64,000 bases of DNA. It comes from Marisa cornuarietis (taxonomy: Eukaryota; Mollusca; Gastropoda; Architaenioglossa; Ampullariidae). Location of the stretch: positions 18,501-82,500 of the forward strand of contig SMMW01000585.1 in NCBI GenBank assembly GCA_004794655.1, read 5' to 3'. Position numbers and translations under genes: made by a program. The notes under the pieces are model-generated. The model was given only the letters and a program-made list of their open reading frames with translations, was not told where the DNA came from and made no database searches. Of this stretch, positions 35,766 through 47,586 are shown piece by piece (position 1 is the stretch's first letter; each line of letters opens with the position of its first letter).

Positions 35766-37356
35766 GCGAGATATATTTTTGCGATATTTATTAGTGACAC
35801 TGCTAGGAAACGGAATATAAAGTATCGTTAAAACGCCACAACAAAGGGTAGCAAGAGTTTCACATAAAGCCGAAATTCTTAAGAGGAAAAGAAGAAAGTT
35901 TTAGCAGTCAGACTTTCCCTTCTCCTGATACGCACACCGCTGGTTGTCTTGTGCTGTGCTAGCGAGCTCCATCGCACTCTGCCATCACAAAGGTGGCAGC
36001 TTGCTTACCTTTAGTCCTTATCCATCTCTCTAATATGTGTATAATATAAATAATAAGATTTTCTTCATTCATGGTTTGGTGCACGAGTGAAGGTCAGGGG
36101 AGAGAAGGACTTGTTTTTGATGAGCAAACATTAGCAATTATCATTATTAATCTTTCTACCGTGCAAGCTGTTTACTGTTTTATTGTGCAAAGTATGCGTA
36201 CATTTTCCTTTTAAGGGCTCATTCAGCGGTTGTATAGAGATGTCAGGCAGGAGGGCAGGGAGGCAGGCAGACAAGAAAAGAAGAAAAAATTCTGTTTTAA
36301 TTTCCACATTTCTTTATTAAAATATGAATATATCCTACAAAGCTGTATTGCTGTGCCAGCTAGAATGCATGTTTGCGCGCATTGTGTTGGTGTGTGTTCG
36401 CGAGGTATGACGTATGATCCAGCCTGGCAGCTGAAAATCAACGAGAATAGAAGTTTTTACATGCCGAGAGTCAAGGATGACAGATCATGTTATTTCGCCA
36501 TCATTTTAAAGTTTTCAGCTTCAAACTTTTTTCACGTTTTCTTTTTAAGGGAAATTTTCATTTTTCCTCATAAATCTTGTTACAAATCGATGTGCTGTCT
36601 TTTGTTCGTTGTTTTTGTAAGATCAAACAACCTCATAACAAAAAACACTAAGTACGTTTTCTTGTTTTTAATGAGATAATATATTGGCTTAAAGGGAAAG
36701 GCAACTCAAAATACGAACCGGAATTACATGAAAAATAGCCACCTTTCGTTTTAAAGTTTGGGATGCTAAAGAATAGTTTACATATTTCTGAAACACAGTT
36801 TTGGGTAGGCTTGCAAAGATTACCATATTTCCCTAATCTTTTGTAAAAGAAAACAAACTAGAAAAGAAAGAAAGTGTGGAGCTATGCTCTTTAACGTCCA
36901 GGCTGCTATTTGTCCGGCCGACTGGTCAGTGGGACTCTGTGCTATTGCTTGTCATCTACGGAGAAGCACAAAGAGCCGAGTAAAGGAAGGGCGTAAACAG
37001 ATTTGATTTATTAACATTGGGGTGATCAACATATGAAATTTGAATATAAGGAAAGGGCAGTGTCAGAATTATAAAGAAACCTTACCTTCCTGGGCAGCAC
37101 CAGAACAGACAGACATTCATCTTGGAGTGACGATATGTTTTTCTTTCATAAAACATGAAAGCTGAGGTGTTGGTGACTATCACGTTCGAATAATACGTCT
37201 TCACGAGAATAGTCAGAGAATGTAAAAGAGTGCGTTTGGAAGCGTCTGGTGGATTGTTAAGAGAAAACAGAGGATACTTTGAATTTAGTAAATTCAGTAG
37301 TATATATATACCTACCCAGAGGAATCACTGTGCCAGCCCCCAGTTATCATCTAACT
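35766..37356. other. Unannotated stretch
   Basis: The 149-codon frame at 36230-36679 starts in a GGCAGG-rich patch and has no recognised domain. TTAAAGGGAAAGGCAAC near 36690 resembles a MITE end, but no partner end was found. Confidence 0.45.
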
Positions 37357-37430
37357 TAAAATAAATGCGATTTATATAGCCGCTAAGTCTTTAACACGAC
37401 ACAAAAGGACGTTTGCTTCGTTATGCAAAG
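37357..37430 (-). repeat. L2/SINE-like 3' tail on the minus strand
   Basis: The minus strand reads AGCGGCTATATAAATCGCAT followed by TTATTTTA. This resembles the GTGCTATATAAA tail of the SINE at 11486-11760 and the 3' ends of L2-type LINEs. The upstream body (37430-37690) is not recognised. Confidence 0.45.
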
Positions 37431-39119
37431 TATCAGCACCAGAATTGTTCCTTTTTGACTGGCAACGATCGTTAGCACTGCTGGGACGATTGCCATGCGT
37501 GACACGCAACTGCCACCCTGACACCCATGTCATTGCTAGTCTTGGCATCTCTTCCCTGCTCAGTCTTCTCCACTTCCACCTTCTAATCACAGTGGCCCAG
37601 TTCCTAATTGTAGGGCACGAGCCCAACATCTTCGCTACCAGCGTTTTGAAGACCTCACTAACAAGACTCAATGTTGACTTTCTGAGAACATGGCGTTAAT
37701 TGACAACAGAACACTAGAACTCCTTGATTCCACCCTGAGATGTATTAGACACGCGACTGTAATATAATAAATCTGTTACGACCTATATTTTCTAGCGGAA
37801 GTTCTAGTTTAATTACTTAAGCTCAAACTTTTATTTGAACTGCCATTTCGTTTTAATAAATAATATAAGGCGTTACAAAGACTACAGTTTAAATGTGGAC
37901 GTCATTAACTGGAAATCCCGGCTAGTTGCTATAGCAGTAAAGTTTATTAGGAATCACTGTTTCTTATCTTGCAAATAACAAAGTAGGCTAATGGGAACAG
38001 AAGAGAGCAAAATTAAATAAAGAATGAAGCTTAAACGGCACGAAGAAGCTGAAAGAAGTCAGACAATGAGTACCACAGGGATGCATCTAAATCTTCTAAG
38101 CTAATTACTGCTTTGGGGATTTTCAGATGGATCTGAAATTAATACCCGGTTTAAGAATCTAGACTGTCCCGTGGTGTGCTGACAACAGTAGGTTTGTATC
38201 CAGGAAATGGATAAGAAAGCGAGAGAATAGATGAAATTTTGTACAAGAACAGTTCCTATGACATGAACAAAAGGCAGAAGTTTTAAGGGCTGGCGCCAGG
38301 GATATTACCCTGTGTGACAGCCAGACTAAGACGAAAACGTTTGTCATGTCTAGAATGGCATCAAAAGGGATAATAGCGATCTCCGCAGATATGTTCCTGC
38401 TGTTCTTTTAACTAGAGTAGAAGAAATGGACAACCTGTTTGGCTACATTGCAATGTTATTATTTTTACCGTGATTAACTTCACCAAGTCAATTTTAAAAT
38501 GAAGTTTGATGCTTCTTTGTATTATGATCGTATCAGCGTCTTGACGATTAGAAGGTTTATGCATGAAATGATGTGCCTATTTTGTCTTAAAGACATTACT
38601 TTTTGCTATGATATTTTACTTTAAAATCATATTATGAAAGAATGAATAAATCAGGAGACTCACATGGAAGAAAGACAAAGAGAGAGGTGCCAAAGTCGGG
38701 AACAAAAATTCTACAAAGGAATGTTGGCGGCTGTGTATTCTATTCAGCAAATCTTTTTAAGCTTATTGATGTACATTGGATGGTCGTTTGCTGCATATTT
38801 TGTAAAAGATATGAGTTAGATGTGTGTTATATATGTGTCTAATATAGATTGGCCAAACACTCGTCTCTGTCTGAGAGCGCGTTGGCACCAGACATTAGAG
38901 TGTGTCAGTCTAAAGATATTCTGATCAAGAGAAGCTTAGAAGATTTGCAGCACCAACCTTCGCGCAGCCGCTAGCAACAGCATTGGCAGACGTCCACTCA
39001 AAGACCACACAATTATTGTAATAAAGTGGACACAAGTCTTCATTCATTTACTGGTTCATTGACTGTTAACGGTCGTAGTGGCGGGCACATTGGTAGACGC
39101 GGCAGTTGACATGGCCCGC
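37431..39119. other. Unannotated stretch
   Basis: No recognised element. A GTCCACT / AGTGGAC inverted pair at about 38993-39031 could form a short hairpin. Confidence 0.5.
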
Positions 39120-39660
39120 CATTTACGCCTGTAAAACAGAGCATTGGACCACGAGAGACTTGGACAGATTATACTTTGTTATGATGTTATAGCTGCGCCA
39201 GACCCTGTCCAGCCTAGCCATTCCCGCTGTTGTCACGATCCTGATGCGTATGTCTCTCGTGGAGCAGCGTTCTTTGGAGAGAGTGGCCCCCAAGTAAAAA
39301 AATAAAAATAAAACCTCCGTTCATACAGATTTATGGTTTTTATGCCAGTGACCATCACTTTGCAGTTGTCAGTTCTGCTCTTTATTCCATAAGCGATGGA
39401 ACTGTCTGTCAGTCTGCTGGTAAGGTCTTGCAATTTTCTGTTAGTGCCTGCTATCATAACGATGTCGTCTGTAAAGCGTAGGTTTCGAATCGGCCCTCCA
39501 CTGATGGAAATGGAAGTGTGATGGTCGTGGAGGGTCTCATGATGTTCTTCCAGAAGACGTTGATCAGCACAGATAATAGGGTCACCCTTGACCTACGTCT
39601 ACTGTTGTGTGAAGTTAAGCTCCCGTTTGGTTATCAGGCAGTTTTGTACTTGGGTTTTGA
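39120..39660 (-). pseudogene. LINE reverse-transcriptase fragment with catalytic box, minus strand
   Basis: Minus-strand frames read VGQG..., LEEHHETLHDHHTSISI, SGGPIRNLRFTDDIVMIAG and NRKLQDLTSRLTDSSIAYGI. After a frame change comes YLGATLSKERCSTRDIRIRI followed by MARLDRVWRSYNIITKYNLS. This is the palm and thumb region of a non-LTR RT; the catalytic FADD box appears as FTDD (plus about 39464-39478). Roughly 20 residues are missing between VMVTG and YLGATLS, replaced by an A-rich segment (39295-39340). Stops and frameshifts make it a pseudogene; the endonuclease domain and 3' end are absent. Confidence 0.85.
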
Positions 39661-40955
39661 CTGCATGAAAAGTAATTCTGAATAACAAAGCACATATCCC
39701 ATCATTAGTAAAGTAATAAATTCTACCTATGTAAAGACTTCAAATTTGACAATAATGAGCAATTACATTTTTAGTTTTCCTGCTTTTTCGCACACTACCC
39801 ATTTTTCTACTACGAAAGAATACTATTACTTCCTTCTCAGTCTTCTGTTTCCCTTCTTGTCACATGCCAACTTCCTTAACCAAGGAAGACAGAGCTAACA
39901 AAACTTCGTGGCGGCTTTTTTTCAAAGCATGTATTTTTTTAATTTACACAAGGAAATTTAGCTCGGATAAATAAAAACCAAGTTATAATGTTTCAATTGT
40001 AATTTTTTGCAATTTTGTCAGGCAAAAAGTTGTAAAAGTTCATAAAAAGGATAACTTTAGAGGCATTGCGTACAGTGACAAATAAGAACAAACATATTTG
40101 TACTACCTCACATGGTTATTATAATCAAATTTATTGCTTGGCAGCAATTTCTGGTCATTTCCATGGTAACCAATGGTCACATTCCCATGAAACTTGTATA
40201 TTTCAATATTCTGAAAACGTCCTATCGATATATACATGTACATAACATGTCACCTAGTAATGCCGGGTCTCCTCCCCCTCAAATCTCTGGAACAGCTTTT
40301 CATGATGGTGAGATAGAAACATGAGTCAAATTTTCCTGGCATGTGTGCATTCAAACGTAAGTGCGTGTGGGTCGCATGTAAAAAGAGGATTGTTGTGTAC
40401 AGACAAGCACGTCTTAGTGAGCGGGAGATTTATTTTCTTTTTATTTTATTCCGTCCATTCTTCCGACCTGGGCTTATCATAAAGGTCGCAGCGAAGGAAG
40501 CTCGTGACGGTGCACACGTTTTATCAAGATGACGAAGCAGATATGTTTGGGAGAGAAGATCCCCACGGCAAGCAAGGCAGATCAACAAGCAGGCTGGCAC
40601 ATGTATGTGTGTACCTGACCTACACATGCTGCAAGGGTCGACGAGTCAAGATGTCAGCACACCGAGGTCAGTTGTTTGGTCAGTGGGTACTTAGGTATAT
40701 CCCACAATCATAATTTGGAGAGACCGCAAGAAAATCATTTGTCTTCTTTATATTTTTATAGACATCTCCAGTAAACTGATAGTATTATATAGTTTAAAAT
40801 GCAACGAAACCTTGTTAATAGTTTAAAAATAACACCATGATTTGCTGCGTGAAACACGTTTGACATGTGTAAAAGAGTAACTTATCTGTGTTTTTGAACA
40901 TCATTTCTCGTCATCGTTTAGAATACAAAACCGCATACTCAGTGATGTGCTTCAC
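39661..40955. other. Unannotated stretch
   Basis: No recognised feature up to the Mutator-like element. Confidence 0.5.
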
Positions 40956-41226
40956 GAATTCCAGACACTTAATCCCCTAGACACTTAATCCCCAGACACT
41001 TAATCCTCAAAATGAAATTTCAACTCAAGAAATTATGAAGTGAATGAAAAATTTAATTATGAAGTAAATGAAACATTTTCAAATTCAAATAATTATTTTC
41101 ATGTAAACATCAAAATAAGTTTGACAATTAAAATAATACTTAACTTCAACATTTATAACATTGGGGGCATTTTTGAGGATTAAATGTCTAGGGGATTAAG
41201 TGTCGGGGATTAAGTGTCCGGTCACC
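40956..41226 (+). mobile_element. Mutator-like non-autonomous element, copy 1 (271 bp), modular inverted repeats
   Basis: Exact 9-bp direct repeats GTGCTTCAC flank it (40947-40955 and 41227-41235). The right end, reverse-complemented, starts GGTGACCGGACACTTAATCC; the left end, GAATTCCAGACACTTAATCC, has a diverged outer tip. Each end is three tandem units with core GACACTTAATCCCC. The interior (from AAATGAAATTTCAACT to TTTGACAATTAAAATAA) is homologous to the right part of the larger copy at 54526-55351, in opposite orientation. No open frame exists, so transposase must come from elsewhere. A 9-bp duplication is typical of the Mutator/MULE superfamily, which is inference without a transposase. 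Confidence 0.83.
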
Positions 41227-41284
41227 GTGCTTCACACTTTATGTTAACAACAGCGCATGAGTGAACCAGTTATTCGTCTAATCA

Positions 41285-41619
41285 CATTTACAGGGAGGCA
41301 GTACTGCTAGTCACCAATTTTAAACAGAGGAAGTAGTGTCAGTCACCAAGTTTAAAGTGAGGTAGTTATGTCAGTAGCCAGGTTTGCACAGAGCCAGTAG
41401 TGTCACTCATTAAGTTTACACAGAGGTAATAGTGGTATTTATTATGTTTACACGAAGTTAATAGTTTATATGTTTACACAATAAGCAATATTTTTATTTA
41501 TTTATTTTACACAGAAGCATTAGAGTCACTCATTTAGCTTACAAAGCGGCAGTGGTGTGAGTAAGTCAGTTTACACGGAGGAGATAATCTGTCCCCAGGT
41601 TTACACAGAGGCAGACTGG
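41285..41619 (+). repeat. Degenerate minisatellite, 32-bp period, about 10 units
   Basis: Units begin GTTTACACAGAGGCAGTAGT and end GTCACTCA..AA. Several are exactly 32 bp (for example the ones starting GTTTAAAGTGAGG and GTTTGCACAGAGCC). Two central units are shortened and an A/T-rich segment intrudes at about 41485-41510. The array starts only 50 bases after the right target duplication of the Mutator-like element. Confidence 0.82.
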
Positions 41620-43055
41620 CTGACGAAGATGCTCAGCTTAGTGGGATGGACAAACTCCATGCTGACCATGAACGAGGTTCATATTCTTGCCTCCTCGGTA
41701 TCTTTTTTGAGGGGGCGGCTGCTTCCTTGTCTCTCCGCCACTGAGGCAGTAATGATAGTCACCAAGCAAACTGTTATTTCTAGCTACTTCAGTTTTCATT
41801 TCTGTTCATTTCAAACTCGTAAAACAGGTTTGATGTCTCCTTATTTCCCCATTATTTTACGTCATACCTCTCACCGACTCCAGTGGTGCTTGGCTCGCAC
41901 TACTTTCTGGCCAAAGCTTAGAAGAAACATCGATCCCTCAAGAGCTTTTGTTGGCAGGAAAAAGAAAAGGCCGTTATTAAAAATTATTTTAGCAGCGCTG
42001 GACACAAATCAGAGAGTTGACGTCACTGTAAAAATGCGCAGCTTCCGGTATATTTCGGGGGGACGTTGGTGATGGAAGTAACCCGCGGCTAATGAAGGCA
42101 AGGCACGCCTTTCTTAAGAGGTTTGGTATTTCAGGGTTGGAAACTGATTTTTTTCCAGATATGTTAGAGATTATTTTTCCGTCCTCCTCCTTTGCACGTG
42201 TTTATAGCGGGTAACTTCAATTACGTTTATTACATAAAGCAAAACAACAAATCGAAAGGTCGTTAAAATATTTACACAAAACTCCTGGTGCTACTTCAGG
42301 AAAAAGACTTGCAAAAATTATAGTACACCAAAAAATTACCTGTAGATCACCAAACACGATTTTTAAACGGTAAAATGTTATTAAAATTTGTCATGGATTA
42401 CTATTGCAAGGATTATGACTACAACATTTATTACTACAATTAATAAAAAGATTTGCATAGTCCACTTCCCCACTCTAAAAATAGGCTAAATGCGAATACA
42501 AAAGCACACCATTCACAAATATAGAGAGACAGACTAAAACCAGAGCACACATTCATAACAAAATAGCAGCAAGTATTCACTAACAAAACAACACAACTGG
42601 AACTATAGTCAGGAAGATCTTGTAGTCAAAGCAAGGTGTAGAAAAGTTAGTTTGACCACTGAACATGTTGTTAAACGTAGTCAGCAAAAGAAGAACTTGT
42701 TCGCAAATCTCATAAATATTGCGTAATAGATTACAAATACACAACAACAGAAAGCTCTTTCAAATAACATTTTTTTTACTAATAAAAAAGTTTAAGGTTT
42801 TATAGTGTGTTGTGACAGTATCCAAAAGCGACAAATAAAAATAAATAATTAAGAAGGTTGATAAAATAATAATCGAAGTTACAAAAATCGATCCTTGTGA
42901 TAGAAACCCCGCCCCACAAAAATAAACTCGCCTAAATACGAGATATTAAAAATTAGTGGGTTAAAAATATGTAAATTTAGGTAGGGATACGGGTTTGTTA
43001 GTGTGATTTGTACAAACTCTTAGACATACCAATGCAATCAATGCCCACCACCAAG
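41620..43055. other. Unannotated stretch
   Basis: The 171-codon plus frame at 41557-42072 begins inside the minisatellite and has no recognised domain. The rest is AT-rich. Confidence 0.5.
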
Positions 43056-43123
43056 CACATACATACATACATACATACATACATACATACATACATACAT
43101 ACATACATACATACATACACACA
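43056..43123. repeat. ACAT tetranucleotide array, about 16 units
   Basis: Uninterrupted ACAT units. Confidence 0.97.
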
Positions 43124-43962
43124 AAGAGATGTTACCTAGCCATATTATTCTTTATGCAGAGCAGCGAGAAATATAAGCTCCACTATTGTGATCATTTACA
43201 AAATACGTCCTGCTTGCCTTCTGGCGACAGACGTGCAAATGATTTTTTAATTTCCATCTAAAGATTTAGTGCTATTTGTCCGATCCTTTGATGTTTAATC
43301 TCTTGATTTTTTTATCTTTTATTTCCGTTTGGTAATGTCGAATCTATCTTATTATTTGCATTATTCGAGTGTTCGCGATTTTGATGGCAGTTTTCAGAAT
43401 CTGCTAATGACGCAGTATTTTGCTGTACAAAAGAAACTGTATGGTGTGATGGACGTCTGCCTAGTGCAGATTCCTTTGAGTGCTGGTTGTAAACATTTCC
43501 GCTCTCGCTCTGTTACATTTCTTTTCTTTTCCCTCCTTCCTCTGTTCAGCTTGGTTGACTTTCTTTGCTGATTCGATTAGTTGTAAGTTGAATTTATTTC
43601 GAATTTCTTACTCTGAAAAAACATTCTGTCCTCCAGTTGGGGTTTTCATACTGTGCTTCTTTCTTATATCTTTTAGCCAGAACTATATATTCACTTCCCC
43701 TATTACTTCTATGTCTATTCATATTTCTGGTTTTGTAAAAAAAAAATTCGCTGAGGAAATTCTTCAGAACTGTCAGCCTCACACTTGTAGGCACCGCATA
43801 TACTAAACAAAGAAACTTTTGATGGTGGGCCCGAGAGTGAATAGCTGCCCGGCAAAACTCTCTCATTAATGCTAACTTTACCATCGGTGATCGTAGCTCA
43901 TCTCAGAGACCTTTCGCATCACTGCTGCTGAGATTTTCATACAGGGCGTGGTGAGCAGGTCT
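43124..43962. other. Unannotated stretch
   Basis: Overlapping open frames on both strands at 43329-43884 have no recognisable family motif. Confidence 0.5.
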
Positions 43963-44240
43963 GGGGCCGTATTCACGAAGAGAAGGTAAATCGTAGTCTA
44001 AGGTAAATAAAGAGTAAGCGTCTTCTCTCCGTATTCATGAAACGTGTCCAGATTCTGACCGTTACCCTACCCCTGTAACCGTAGTTATAAATCAGCGAGA
44101 AAGATGCCCTAAGGCAAAGTAACATAAAGCAACATCTGCATGGTCTAGACAGTACGACGTTACTATGGAAGAAAAATGTTTTTTTTTTACCCCACTTTTT
44201 TCACGATTAGCGAATTAATCTCACTTTATGAAACAGTCTC
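43963..44240. mobile_element. MITE family M2, copy C
   Basis: The left terminus GGGGCCGTATTCACGAAG pairs with the reverse complement of the right end, GAGACTGTTTCATAAAG. The core TTATAAATCAGCGAG (about 44090) followed by AAGTAACATAAAGCAACA aligns with copies A and B, and the segment GAGTAAGCGTCTTCTCTCC matches copy A. An internal ATTCATGAAACG sequence near 44035 echoes the terminus. No coding capacity. Confidence 0.75.
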
Positions 44241-45802
44241 TGATATTTAGTTAGTATCAGTAAGAGAGTGGTGAAACTGATCTACGTGCATTTCTTGTAG
44301 TGTGTGAGAGGTGTCGGGTAGGAGATAAAGAAGCTTTGCTGCATATTGTCTGATATTCTCTTCAGAAATGGTGACGTAATGAAAATATCTTGGCAGTTGT
44401 CCCTAAAGTTAAAAAGGCGAAGATTTCTTCAGTGAAGCGAAATGCAGCCACGTAACGATGACTCCTGTGCGGAACAGAATGATAAATTAATTTCTTTGAT
44501 CCCTCCATATTGATCATCATATCGAGTCATCTGGGTGTTTTATTTTTAGTTGAGAGAGAAAGGATGACATGTCAGATCATTTTTGCATCAAGAAACAGTA
44601 CTTCACAATGACAAACCTACTTTTTTCGTCTCTCTTCTCTCTCTCCATCTCTCGATCTCTTCCTCTCTTTCGTGTTTCTTTTTCTTATTTATTATCCTTC
44701 CATACGCCAATCTCTGTATTTCCGATCTTTTCCCTTACCTTTACTTGCCTTTCCTGCTCCATGGTCTTGTCTTTCCTGTTTTCAATTAATTCTAAGGACG
44801 TAAAAAATCATAGCCAGGTAGAGAAGGTTAGAACAGGAAGACTTACTCAATCTTAAAGTATTCTGGAGAGACTAGTAAAAGAATTCAAGATGGAGAATCT
44901 CTTGACACAGGACAGTATATCAGATGAAAGAAAGCGGCAGTCTTGAAGATAAATCATTAAATGACGATACAAGCTGATGCACCCTGGAGATATGTATCAG
45001 GGAAAACAACTTCCGCTTTTTTCTGCGATGTGGGAATTATCTGGGACAGTTACTCCTTATCCTAAGTTTGCAGATGAAATCCGGAATCAGAAAAACACTT
45101 AACATGTTTTGATCTTGCCTTAGTCATTTTCCTCTTGGTTAATGATGGGTCGAGAGGACCATTAAGGAAATGCTTTTCATTTTGAAAACAATCTAGGCTA
45201 TGGCCGCGTCTAGACATGCTTAGTGTCGTGTGATGGTCATGATGATCTTGAGAAATTTGGCACCTTTACAGCTACATTCCCTCTAAGAAACGATGCATAA
45301 TGTGCTTGAGAGGAACGTCTACTGCTTATGCGTTCACAAGAAGATTACGATTTTAATGATTTACCTAACTGATGAACATAATGGCTTGAATGGCGTTATT
45401 AAGAACAAGTAGCTCCTGTTTGTGAATACATAATATATTTTGTCCACTGTTTTCGTAGAGATATTTTTTTGTGCTGCTTGACATGTTTTTTTGCGTGTGA
45501 CCTAAAACATTAGTGTCTTTTAGTTCTTTCCCTGCCCACCCAGCAGCTTTCAAGAAGAAGGAAATTGATTTGTGATGCAAGTTAAAGGAGAGAGAGAAAG
45601 GGACTGACATCCGCCTTGAGCACGGAGAGCTGAGACCTTAACGTTTACTACCACTAGGGCCACAATGTTACGGCATCATTTATCTTATTCCTCTTATCAT
45701 GTTTCACTACGTTTGTGTGTCTTTTAAAATCTTATTTGCTGATGTACTACTTTCACTCAAGAAGACCGTTAACTCTATATTTAAGAAAAATATCTAGATC
45801 AC
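44241..45802. other. Unannotated; pyrimidine-rich patch at about 44620-44700
   Basis: A TC-rich patch accounts for the serine-rich open frames at 44569-44856. No other feature recognised. Confidence 0.5.
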
Positions 45803-45833
45803 TGTGTGTGCGTGCGTGTGTGTATGCATCATG

Positions 45834-45874
<41 letters not shown>
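45803..45874. repeat. GT microsatellite, interrupted
   Basis: GT/GTGC units, an ATGCATCAT interruption, then GT to 45874. Confidence 0.93.
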
Positions 45875-45875
<1 letters not shown>

Positions 45876-45979
45876 AGGTACTTTGAATCCGCTTTTGGTG
45901 AGTGAGAAAGGCGACATAAACTAAATTCCTACATATCCGTATCCTAACTGTTCCTGTGACCAGAACAACAACATATTGT

Positions 45980-46380
45980 CACAGGACTTTTGGCTAGTGT
46001 GCAGCAAAACAATGGAACTCTCTCCCTTTCCATATCCGCCACCTTCCTACAACTGAATCTTTCAAATCTGCACTGAAAACGCACCTTTTCCTTGAGCATT
46101 ACTCCTAACACAGTCCACACAATGCTCGTCCTTCTTAACCCCCCCCCTTCCCTCTTGCTACTTTACCCATCTTTCTCGCAGAATCACTATATTTCTCTGT
46201 TCCTGTTACTTGATGTCTTTTGTTTTCTGTTTCGTCGTCAGTACTGTCGTTTTCTTTCGTCCCCTTTGTTCTGTATCTACTTAGTCCACGTCTCTTCCTC
46301 GTTTTAAGCGCTAAGAGCATGCTCTCTATGAGTGTGAATATGCGCTATAACAATCTTCACTATTACTATTACATACATTA
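45980..46380 (+). mobile_element. 3' end of an L2/CR1-like LINE
   Basis: The frame 45980-46108 encodes a C-terminus with one stop near its start, then CAAKQWNSLPFHIR, PTTESFKSALKTHLF and LEHYS before TAA at 46106-46108. WN.LP..IR followed by .FK..LKTHLF is the standard end of the L2/CR1-group RT protein. A 3' UTR of about 270 bases follows, ending in GAATATGCGCTATAACAATC and CACTATTACTATTAC, the short-repeat tail typical of this group. The 5' part is missing (5'-truncated insertion). Confidence 0.85.
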
Positions 46381-46673
46381 CTGTCAGCCAATGCAACATC
46401 TTAATTACGAAAACGTCTTTGGCGGTTTTGCCAACTCTAGAGCAAACTCAACAGAAAACTAGCCTTATAAAAAGTACTTCTACTTTGTCGTCTACGATGT
46501 CTCTCCAGCAGCCCTTCTTCACAATGGCCTCTAGCCAGCTGTTAATTTAATTAAAGATAGGAAAATCACTTCTCTATGCCATCCTTGCTAGATATCTTAT
46601 TTCCGGACCTCTCACTTGACGTTTTCCTGACCACATACGCATCCTGCTGCTTCTAATTTCCATTTCGCATGCA
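46381..46673. other. Unannotated stretch
   Basis: AT-rich spacer between the LINE tail and the CpG-rich patch; nothing recognised. Confidence 0.5.
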
Positions 46674-46920
46674 CGCTGTCAGCCTCGCCCGTCAGTGACT
46701 CGCGACTGAGGGGCCGGGGTAGTGATCTGTCACGCGTGGCTCTTGGCTCCGTCGGCTGTGGGCGGCGCCATGATGGAGACTGCGGACAGCGCGTACACGG
46801 ATGACGAAAGAGTTCGTGCACTCGCCGACAATGACGTCACGTTAAGACGTCACTTTAAAAAAATCGCCAAGGCTTACACGTCATGCAGAGCGTCATTGCG
46901 CAGTAGATTCTATATATGGA
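46674..46920 (+). promoter_or_regulatory. CpG-rich patch with CRE motifs and a TATA-like run (candidate promoter)
   Basis: The patch is richer in CpG than its AT-rich surroundings. It has a perfect palindromic CRE, TGACGTCA, at 46832-46839, a second GACGTCAC at 46846-46853, ACGTCAT at 46878-46884 and a TATATATGG at 46911-46919. CRE-type sites 60-80 bases ahead of a TATA box fit a CREB/ATF-responsive promoter pointing right. The ATG in GGCGCCATGATGG opens a 70-codon frame with no known motif, and no downstream exon was recognised. Could be coincidental. Confidence 0.3.
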
Positions 46921-47586
46921 TATTACATAGTAATATATATTAATAGATTCTAGAGAATGCAAAACTCCTCCTCAATCAAGGAAATGTCGGGGAATGCAGG
47001 GAGGATTTTGTTTTGTTTTATTTTCTAATGGAATTATTTTAAATGTTACTTGGAGTGCACATTTGCAGATTACGTTAATCTTGCAAGTTTTACATTTCAG
47101 AAATAGAATTCGACAAAACGGGATAGCTGCCATAAAAAAAAAGAACAATCAGGAAGACAGGTGGGCGAAGCAAGTTGGCATCGCGTGGATATGCCCTGTT
47201 GCACAAATTGGATTGGTTGCATGGCATTTGTTTTCGTGAAAAAGTGAATTTGTCGAAAGCTGACCGATAAAAGACAGGAGCAAAGGATGTGCTGTTGTTT
47301 TGAGCACAGATATAGGGGTGCCTAGGATCTCCACTTTGAACATGTAAATCAGACAAGTAACTACTCATAAGATAGTAATAGGCGCATCACCGTTAAATGA
47401 GAGAAACGATGAAAAAAGAGAATAGGACACACGAAAGAAGTAGTGCACGAAAGAAAGGGTGAAAGAAGAGAGAGAGAGAGCAGCCGAGCCGTCATTCTAA
47501 TTTTCCAAATTTGCTTCCCAACAATGCGGTGACACGGCTATAAGAAAAGGAATGAGACATATTTTAACATGAGACTAAACTTAGCG
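46921..47586. other. Unannotated stretch
   Basis: No recognised element. Confidence 0.5.

Noticed and set aside
36230..36679. 149-codon plus-strand open frame
   Set aside because: Begins in a low-complexity GGCAGG patch and is followed by a lysine and phenylalanine-rich stretch typical of AT-rich noncoding DNA.
36690..36860. MITE end TTAAAGGGAAAGGCAAC
   Set aside because: No inverted partner could be found downstream.
37740..37870. MITE with GTTACGACC / GGCGTTACAAAG ends
   Set aside because: The apparent inverted match is short (about 15 bases) with gaps and no target duplication.
41285..41619. CRISPR-like 32-bp periodicity
   Set aside because: Units are contiguous and degenerate with no unique spacers; this is a eukaryotic minisatellite.
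41557..42072. 171-codon plus-strand open frame
   Set aside because: Starts inside the degenerate 32-bp minisatellite and shows no family motif.
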